In this document: positions 6,770 through 11,558 of the stretch, piece after piece | Numbering within the stretch: the stretch's first letter is position 1 | How the letters are laid out: each line of letters starts with the position of its first letter | Source: Lentisphaeria bacterium | GTDB taxonomy: Bacteria; Verrucomicrobiota; Lentisphaeria; Victivallales; JAUVCU01 | Length of the DNA: 11,558 bases | Reading direction: 5' to 3' | NCBI GenBank assembly: GCA_030590715.1 | Contig: JAUVCU010000021.1 | Location: 1-11,558 of the forward strand | Notes under the pieces: model-generated | Told to the model about the DNA's origin: nothing | Seen by the model: the letters and a program-made list of their open reading frames with translations, nothing else | Databases searched by the model: none | Made by a program: the position numbers and the translations under genes

Positions 6770-7723
6770 TTACTCAGATTTAGTTCGGTAGAAAGTACCA
6801 CGAGCCTCATTCTCTACCAGAAGAGCCCCGTCATCAAGTAGTTTTTTCAAAGCAGCATCAACTTTCTCTTCTGACATAGATAAGGCAAATGATATATCAA
6901 GAGCCGTACACGGCCTTCTGCTTATCATAGAACAGACTTTATCAGCCAGCTCATCAACAGAACAATTATCGTAAACGGCATTAGTCGAATACTTGAACTT
7001 CCCGACCACTTCAAGCGGGGCTATATCGCTCATTGCATCTACAAACTTATCGACAATCTCCTGTTCAGGAGCAGTAACCCACTCAATAGTACCAGGCCTG
7101 TCCAACGTGTTAAGCTGGATTTTATCCGGATTGATTCTTTGAACAGCTTCACGAAAAGCAGCTACACTTTTATCTGAGTCATTACATCCGGGAACGATAA
7201 ATATTTCAAGCCAGATTGCCGAATGACAGTTAGCGCTGAACTCCACCAGTTCATTAATTGTAGATTCAACAGTAATACCTTTTGCAGCACGAGTCACTTT
7301 CCTGAAGTCAGCTTCTAATGCAGCATCCAAAGAAGGGACTACCAGATCTACACCATTTATCTCTTTAATGACTTGCTCATCTCCAAGCAAGCTAGCATTT
7401 GTCAGCAGGCAGGTTTTGTATTTCGGGTATTTAGTTTTTATAAAACTAATAATTTCACCTATCCCCGAGTGAAGCGTTGGTTCTCCAGCTCCGGAAAAAG
7501 TTACAAAATCCAATTCAGGATCCGTTGCCAGAAACTCATCCAGCTCCGCCAAAACCACTTTAGTAGGAACATATTCTTTCCGTTCAACAGTAAGGTTTGT
7601 CGTTCCACCACACTCACAATATATACAGTCCATTGAGCAGGTCTTGAATGGTACAAGATCCACCCCCAGCGACATCCCAAGCCTTCTTGAAGGTATTGGT
7701 CCGAATAAATATTTATTTTTCAT
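6770..7723 (-). CDS. Radical SAM protein, COG0731-like, with C-terminal winged helix
   Basis: A 317-residue radical S-adenosylmethionine enzyme. CxxxCxxC is seen as C29, C33 and C36 (CSMDCIYC), the three ligands of the 4Fe-4S cluster; further cysteines are C38 and others. The leader FGPIPSRRLGMSLGVDLVP and SGAGEPTL (77-84) place it with the bacterial COG0731 group, which is often labelled wyosine-synthase-like, although the tRNA wyosine pathway is archaeal and eukaryotic, so the bacterial substrate is unknown. The last 60 residues (about 255-317) look like a winged helix-turn-helix. ATG at 7723 has only a weak purine-rich stretch upstream. It diverges from dxs, sharing a 182-bp control region, and ends 176 bp before the response-regulator operon on the same strand. 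Confidence 0.88.
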   Translation of the reverse strand: MKNKYLFGPIPSRRLGMSLGVDLVPFKTCSMDCIYCECGGTTNLTVERKEYVPTKVVLAELDEFLATDPELDFVTFSGAGEPTLHSGIGEIISFIKTKYPKYKTCLLTNASLLGDEQVIKEINGVDLVVPSLDAALEADFRKVTRAAKGITVESTINELVEFSANCHSAIWLEIFIVPGCNDSDKSVAAFREAVQRINPDKIQLNTLDRPGTIEWVTAPEQEIVDKFVDAMSDIAPLEVVGKFKYSTNAVYDNCSVDELADKVCSMISRRPCTALDISFALSMSEEKVDAALKKLLDDGALLVENEARGTFYRTKSE

Positions 7724-7767
7724 TATTTCTTTTTAGCACTCCTGATTCCATAAATAACACAATTACG

Positions 7768-7782
7768 GTGCTATAATAGCAC
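7768..7782 (+). promoter_or_regulatory. Extended -10 promoter within a 15-bp perfect palindrome
   Basis: GTGCTATAATAGCAC is a perfect palindrome of 7-bp arms around one central A. It contains TATAAT (7772-7777) preceded by TG and one base (7769-7771), an extended -10 element that could serve dxs without a good -35; none is visible. The opposite strand reads TATTAT at the same place, about 50 nt before the radical SAM start. The symmetry suggests either a repressor site at a promoter or one element serving both genes. Confidence 0.45.
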
Positions 7783-7824
7783 GTCCTAATAATTCCACAT
7801 CTCAATCATTATAAAAACTAAGCT

Positions 7825-7849
7825 AAGATTGAGCTGTCGACTCAATCTT
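7825..7849 (+). promoter_or_regulatory. 9-bp perfect inverted repeat in the dxs leader
   Basis: AAGATTGAG (7825-7833) and CTCAATCTT (7841-7849) flank a 7-nt loop (CTGTCGA). If transcription starts just after the element at 7772-7777, this hairpin lies about 40-65 nt into a roughly 120-nt leader, some 57 nt before the dxs start. A partial copy of one arm, CTCAATC, stands at 7801-7807. There is no U-run after it in the dxs direction. It could be an mRNA hairpin or a dimeric protein site. Confidence 0.5.
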
Positions 7850-7905
7850 GTATCTCTTTGGGTTTATGTTAGATTTCGTAAAAAAAACAAAAGAAAGCAC
7901 AAAGC

Positions 7906-9792
7906 ATGCTAAAATTTAGCGATAAAAATTATAATTTATTAAATAAAATCGAAGGTCCGCAAGATTTAAAAGGTCTGGAGTTGCAAGAACTGGAAGAACT
8001 TGCGGCTGAAGTAAGAGAGGAACTACTCGACACTGTTTCCCGAACGGGAGGACACATCGGACCCAACTTGGGGGTTGTAGAGCTTTCGATTGCACTACAT
8101 AAAGTTTTTAACACTCCGACAGATAAATTTGTCTGGGATGTAGGGCATCAGGCGTATGTTCATAAACTTTTGACCGGACGTCAGGAACTTTTTCAAACAC
8201 TACGACAATTTGACGGATGCCAGGCTTTCACATCAAGAGATGAATCGGAACACGACAGCTTTGGAGCAGGACATGCTGGAACAGCTATTTCTGCGGCTCT
8301 TGGTATGGCTGCCGCACGTGACCTGAAAGGCACTGACGAAAAAGTTGTAGCTATTGTTGGCGACGGTTCTCTGAACTGTGGAATTTCTCTCGAAGGGCTT
8401 AATAACATTACAGAAGTAACCAGAAATATGGTTATTATTCTGAACGACAACAAAATGTCCATCTCGAAAAATGTTGGAGCGATCCCAAAATACCTGAACA
8501 ATATTATTTCGGGGAGAAGCTACAATAAATTCAAATCTTTCACCAAAACTGTCTTAAAGAAAGTTCCGCATGGAGAAGAGATCCGAAAGAAAGTTTCTAA
8601 AATCGAAGAAGCCACAAAAGGACTATTTGTACCCGGTATCTTATTTGAACAACTGGGAATAAGATATCTGGGACCTATTGACGGTCACGATCTGCCGACA
8701 CTTATAAAAACACTTGAAGCAGTAAAAACATTCAACCACCCCGTCATTCTTCACGTCATAACAGAAAAAGGTCGCGGCTATCATCCTGCGACACAAGCTC
8801 CTGAAAAATTTCACGGACTTTCCAGCTTTAATAAAAAAACGGGAAAAAGTGCAAAATCGAACTCATTGACTTTTTCTAAGGCTTTTGGAGACACTCTTAT
8901 TGAGATGGCCGAAAAGCACAAAGATATAGTCGGGATCACGGCAGCTATGGCGTCCGGGACCGGGATGGTTGAGTACAGCGAGAAATTTCCGAAAAGATTT
9001 TTTGATGTTGGAATTGCGGAAGAGCATGCAACCGTTTTTGCCGCAGGCCTAGCGACAAATGGGATCAGACCTGTTGTCGCTTTGTATGCTACATTCCTGC
9101 AGAGAGCATTCGACTGCATTTTTCACGACGTCTGTCTTCAAAATCTTCCGGTCATCTTCTGTGTTGACAGATCTGGAATTGTAGAGGACGGACCAACGCA
9201 TCACGGAATTCAGGACTTAGGATTTCTAAGAAGCATGCCGAATATGTCGATATTAATGCCGAAAGACGAAAATGAACTGCGTGACATGATGTTCGCGGCC
9301 TATAACCAAGACACATCCGTAGTAATAAGATACCCGCGCGGAAGCTCTCAAACAATAGAAGAACTTCAATCCGATAAACCGAATCACATTGATTGGGGAA
9401 AACCGGAATTGCTGAGATCCGGTAAAGATATTGCAATATGGGCGACCGGGCTCGAAGTTTCGACTGCACTTGAAGTGGCTGAAATTTTAAGCTACAAAGC
9501 TAAAATTAGCGCAACTATTGTGAACACCCGATTCCTGGTTCCTTTCGGAGAAGAACTACTGACAGAACATGCTCAACGCATGCCGATATTCACGATCGAA
9601 GATCACCAAATGAAAGGTGGATTGGCCTCAACTGTCGATGAATGTCTGATTAATACAAAACACAATGGTGTTTATCACTTCGGCTGGGGAACAGAAATAG
9701 TACCGCATGGGAAACAAGACCTGATAAAAGACAGCCTGGGAATGACCGCACAAAAAATTGCTCAAAGCATCATCGACCAATTGCAGCCGTAG
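7906..9792 (+). CDS. dxs: 1-deoxy-D-xylulose-5-phosphate synthase
   Basis: Thiamine-diphosphate enzyme that condenses pyruvate and glyceraldehyde 3-phosphate to 1-deoxy-D-xylulose 5-phosphate, the first step of the MEP isoprenoid pathway and a branch to thiamine and pyridoxal. The 628 residues show the full family order: H50 in GGHIGPNLG, DVGHQAYVHK (78-87), the cofactor motif from GDG (152-154) to LNDNKMSIS (179-187), then the pyrimidine-domain glutamate E372 in VGIAEEHA, and DRSGIVEDGPTHHG (421-434) with H432, followed by a C-terminal transketolase-type domain. Length matches the usual 620-640. The start is the first ATG; the ribosome site is weak and purine-rich only. The gene seems monocistronic, with a leader carrying two inverted repeats and a hairpin after the stop. 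Confidence 0.97.
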   Translation: MLKFSDKNYNLLNKIEGPQDLKGLELQELEELAAEVREELLDTVSRTGGHIGPNLGVVELSIALHKVFNTPTDKFVWDVGHQAYVHKLLTGRQELFQTLRQFDGCQAFTSRDESEHDSFGAGHAGTAISAALGMAAARDLKGTDEKVVAIVGDGSLNCGISLEGLNNITEVTRNMVIILNDNKMSISKNVGAIPKYLNNIISGRSYNKFKSFTKTVLKKVPHGEEIRKKVSKIEEATKGLFVPGILFEQLGIRYLGPIDGHDLPTLIKTLEAVKTFNHPVILHVITEKGRGYHPATQAPEKFHGLSSFNKKTGKSAKSNSLTFSKAFGDTLIEMAEKHKDIVGITAAMASGTGMVEYSEKFPKRFFDVGIAEEHATVFAAGLATNGIRPVVALYATFLQRAFDCIFHDVCLQNLPVIFCVDRSGIVEDGPTHHGIQDLGFLRSMPNMSILMPKDENELRDMMFAAYNQDTSVVIRYPRGSSQTIEELQSDKPNHIDWGKPELLRSGKDIAIWATGLEVSTALEVAEILSYKAKISATIVNTRFLVPFGEELLTEHAQRMPIFTIEDHQMKGGLASTVDECLINTKHNGVYHFGWGTEIVPHGKQDLIKDSLGMTAQKIAQSIIDQLQP

Positions 9793-9798
9793 TAAAAC

Positions 9799-9828
9799 CG
9801 CGGGAATATCGAACAACTATTCCCCGCG
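9799..9828 (+). terminator. GC-rich hairpin just after dxs, possible terminator
   Basis: CGCGGGAATA (9799-9808) pairs with TATTCCCCGCG (9818-9828), about 10 bp with one bulged C, 6 nt after the dxs stop. The stem is strong, but no U-run follows, so it is either a Rho-type or stability-conferring 3' hairpin rather than a standard intrinsic terminator. Confidence 0.5.
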
Positions 9829-9906
9829 ACTACACTTCCAAAGCCGTCCTCTTTTGATAGACAAATAGACTTATGCTCAATGGATTTTTTTAAATAGAGA
9901 GATATT

Positions 9907-9938
9907 ATTGTCACGGCTACAGAAAAGCCATAAACAAT
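9907..9938 (+). promoter_or_regulatory. Nested inverted repeat and possible promoter before the secreted coiled-coil gene
   Basis: ATTGT (9907-9911) pairs with ACAAT (9934-9938), and inside it GGCT (9915-9918) pairs with AGCC (9926-9929). TTGTCA (9908-9913) is a five-of-six -35 match, but 17 nt later only TAAACA is found, a poor -10. The element lies 42 nt before the start at 9981. Confidence 0.2.
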
Positions 9939-9980
9939 CGATTATCCATATCATCATTCTGTAAATAAACGGAGTTTCAA

Positions 9981-10427
9981 ATGAAAAGAATATTTTATAC
10001 GACAGCAATCCTACTTCTGCTTTCGGCTACCATAACAAAAGCAGCTGACTCTAAAAAAGAGCAGAACCTGAAAAAACAACAACAGGAAAACATTGTCAAA
10101 ATCTTCGAGCTTCGTAAAAAGCTGATACAAATAGACCCCCAGCTTAAAAAACTTCACGACGAAAAACTTGCAATACACAAACAGATTGCTGAAATAATCA
10201 ATTCGAATTCTGAAATGGTCAGACTTATCGAAAAATCAGAAAAAATCCAAAAAGACCTGAAATCACTTAAAAAACCGAATAAAGAAAAAGTTAAAATTTC
10301 GGACTGGCAGAGACGAAACTCGACAAAGAAAAAAGAGCCCGTTAAATCTAATATCTACAAAAACAACGCTATAGACAAAACATCAGACGAAGAAATCTTA
10401 AGAAGAAGCAGACTGCTTCAGGACTAA
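9981..10427 (+). CDS. Small secreted coiled-coil protein, unknown function
   Basis: A 148-residue protein I do not recognise. It starts with a clear Sec signal peptide: KR, a hydrophobic core (about 4-18), then a cleavage region ITKAAD with likely cutting after A21 or A22. The mature part is very rich in Lys, Glu, Gln, Leu and Ile in a pattern expected for one long coiled coil (about 24-97), followed by a basic, probably disordered tail (98-135). It has no cysteine and a single Trp (W109). The outline resembles small periplasmic helical proteins such as the Skp/OmpH type, but no specific motif supports that. ATG at 9981 has GGAG 6 nt upstream. A terminator follows its stop, so it appears to be a single-gene unit between dxs and purA. 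Confidence 0.8.
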   Translation: MKRIFYTTAILLLLSATITKAADSKKEQNLKKQQQENIVKIFELRKKLIQIDPQLKKLHDEKLAIHKQIAEIINSNSEMVRLIEKSEKIQKDLKSLKKPNKEKVKISDWQRRNSTKKKEPVKSNIYKNNAIDKTSDEEILRRSRLLQD

Positions 10428-10616
10428 CTCCATTTCTACAGAATTCATGACTTTAAAGGCTGTGGCAATTTTGCTTCGGCCTTTTTTATTGCCTCTTTTT
10501 AAGAAGCATTTACCACACTTCTTGGTGCCTTCCCTATCACAACTACACCATATATAGGCACATGCCAATTCAATATTTTGCCATCGATTTTTAAGGAATT
10601 TAAACGCCGAGCACAC
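10398..10616 (-). other. Doubtful small ORF with a zinc-ribbon-like cysteine pattern
   Basis: A 72-residue reading frame from a GTG, opposite the gap between the secreted protein and purA. Residues 23-37 read W-C-S-C, seven residues, C-G-K-C (C24, C26, C34, C37; DNA 10506-10550), followed by a basic stretch. This resembles the zinc ribbons found at the C-termini of some bacterial proteins. Against it: no good ribosome-binding site, no ATG, overlap with the terminator and with the 3' end of the neighbouring gene. It may be a decayed remnant, a real small gene, or chance. Confidence 0.15.
10455..10487 (+). terminator. Intrinsic terminator after the secreted coiled-coil gene
   Basis: AAAGGC (10455-10460) pairs with GCCTTT (10479-10484), extended inward by a U-G and a G-C pair, and the stem runs into six T residues (10482-10487). 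It starts 27 nt after the stop codon at 10427. The loop contains a further GCAA/TTGC match. A second T-rich run follows at about 10494-10500. Position and form are those of a Rho-independent terminator that isolates purA from upstream transcription. Confidence 0.7.
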
Positions 10617-10662
10617 GCTTGCTTTTATACTCTTTCAAAGTAACTTACTCTCGCAAAAAAAC

Positions 10663-10668
10663 TATAAT
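10663..10668 (+). promoter_or_regulatory. Candidate purA -10 box
   Basis: A perfect TATAAT lies 37 nt before the purA start, after the terminator, so a promoter is expected here. No good -35 is seen 16-18 nt upstream. It is followed by an alternating AT stretch (about 10671-10681), and AAGGA at 10689-10693 is the likely ribosome site, 12 nt from the ATG, which is rather long. Confidence 0.4.
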
Positions 10669-10705
10669 TTAATATATATATAAAACCTAAGGAAAACCAA
10701 AGAAA

Positions 10706-11558
10706 ATGCCTGCTACAGTACTTGTCGGAACCCAATGGGGTGACGAAGGAAAAGGTAAGATCATCGATGTTCTTACAAAAGATACCGACGTAGTCGTTCG
10801 ATACCAGGGTGGAAACAATGCTGGTCACACTGTTGAGATTGGAGACAAAAAGTACGTTCTTCACCTAATCCCTTCAGGAATCTTCCGCGAAGGTCAACCG
10901 TGTGTTATTGGTAATGGTCTTGTTGTAGACCCGGTAGCTCTTATGGAAGAGATGGAAGGACTTGTTGCACAAGGACTATCTGTTGCGGCAATTGAGTTGA
11001 GCACAAAAGCTCACCTTATCATGCCTTACCACAAAGAGATGGACGCTTACAACGAAATGATCAAATCTGACGGTGAAAAAATCGGTACTACAAAACGTGG
11101 AATCGGTCCAGCATACTCAGACAAAGCAGCTCGTACAGGTATTCGCGCTCTTGAACTTCTTAAGCTTGAACGCTTCGAGAAACACTTCCGTATTGAATGT
11201 GCTAAATACAACAAAATGTTTGCCGCAGCAGGTACTGAAATTCTTGACCTTGATGTTGAATGGGAAAAACAAAAAGAAGCAGCTCTTTACCTACAGTCGT
11301 ATGTAACAGATACTGTTCTTACAGTGAACAAAGCACTTAAAGAAGGCAAAAACGTTCTTTTCGAAGGTGCACAAGGAACATTCCTTGATATCGACCACGG
11401 AACATACCCATTTGTAACAAGCAGCAACACAACTTCTGGTGGAGCTTGTACTGGCGCTGGAGTTTCTCCTAAGCACATCGATTCTGTTTGGGGAGTTATG
11501 AAAGTTTATACAACTCGTGTTGGAGAAGGACCTTTCCCGACTGAGCTTAAATGCCAAA
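10706..11558 (+). CDS. purA: Adenylosuccinate synthetase, 5' part (runs off the window)
   Basis: GTP-dependent cytoplasmic enzyme joining IMP and aspartate to adenylosuccinate, the first committed step to AMP. The window holds 284 codons of a protein that is usually about 425-435 residues; the frame is open to the last base. Motifs seen: GTQWGDEGKGK (8-18) with D13, GGNNAGHT (35-42) with H41, IGTTKRGIGPAY, the EGAQGT loop, YPFVTSSNTTSGGACTGAG and VGEGPFPTEL. D13 and H41 have the same numbers as the catalytic pair of the E. coli enzyme. Codon use differs from the neighbours: 19 of 23 leucines are CTT and none CTG, a bias expected for a highly expressed gene. The gene has its own promoter region behind the terminator at 10455-10487. 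Confidence 0.97.
   Translation, partial: MPATVLVGTQWGDEGKGKIIDVLTKDTDVVVRYQGGNNAGHTVEIGDKKYVLHLIPSGIFREGQPCVIGNGLVVDPVALMEEMEGLVAQGLSVAAIELSTKAHLIMPYHKEMDAYNEMIKSDGEKIGTTKRGIGPAYSDKAARTGIRALELLKLERFEKHFRIECAKYNKMFAAAGTEILDLDVEWEKQKEAALYLQSYVTDTVLTVNKALKEGKNVLFEGAQGTFLDIDHGTYPFVTSSNTTSGGACTGAGVSPKHIDSVWGVMKVYTTRVGEGPFPTELKCQ

Noticed and set aside
7801..7849. Repeat array or CRISPR-like structure from the recurring CTCAATC
   Set aside because: Only two short copies plus one inverted copy and no regular spacer length.
7825..7849. Terminator on the minus strand, where the stem is followed by a T-run
   Set aside because: No minus-strand gene lies upstream of it; it stands between two divergent genes.
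8193..9469. Several 100-codon minus-strand frames opposite dxs
   Set aside because: They are shadows of a highly conserved full-length dxs.

Overview
The window holds ordinary chromosomal genes of a Gram-negative-type bacterium: moderate-to-low GC, meso-diaminopimelate-type peptidoglycan (MurE with DNPR), a lipobox lipoprotein and a periplasmic-type secreted protein. The gene set and protein style are compatible with the PVC group (for example Lentisphaerota), but this is an impression only; no 16S or lineage marker is present. I see no mobile element, CRISPR array, tRNA or rRNA. I do not see a complete new system. The oddities are local ones.

Layout. 49-891 (-) is a Cof-type HAD phosphatase. 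It diverges from a uracil-DNA glycosylase-like gene at 1043-1951 (+), which is followed by an unrecognised helical protein at 2047-2718 (+) with a palindromic operator-like site in front of it. Convergent to these is a tight minus-strand operon read right to left: stand-alone response regulator (6593-6207), BamE/SmpA-like lipoprotein (6197-5619), murF (5606-4218) and murE (4199-2730), with gaps of 9, 12 and 18 nt. Upstream, also on minus, is a COG0731-type radical SAM protein (7723-6770). It diverges from dxs (7906-9792, +) across a 182-bp region that carries two strong inverted repeats. Then come a small secreted coiled-coil protein (9981-10427), a terminator, and the 5' part of purA (10706 to the window end).

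Functional links. MurF and MurE are consecutive cytoplasmic peptidoglycan ligases, here in reversed order (murF first) and co-transcribed with a receiver protein and a lipoprotein. Dxs starts the MEP pathway, which supplies the undecaprenyl carrier for the same wall synthesis. PurA makes adenylosuccinate for AMP. The items most worth a second look are the glycosylase-like protein that has lost three of four Fe-S cysteines and the uracil-stacking Phe, the response regulator-lipoprotein-murF-murE operon, and the palindromes upstream of 2047 and dxs.
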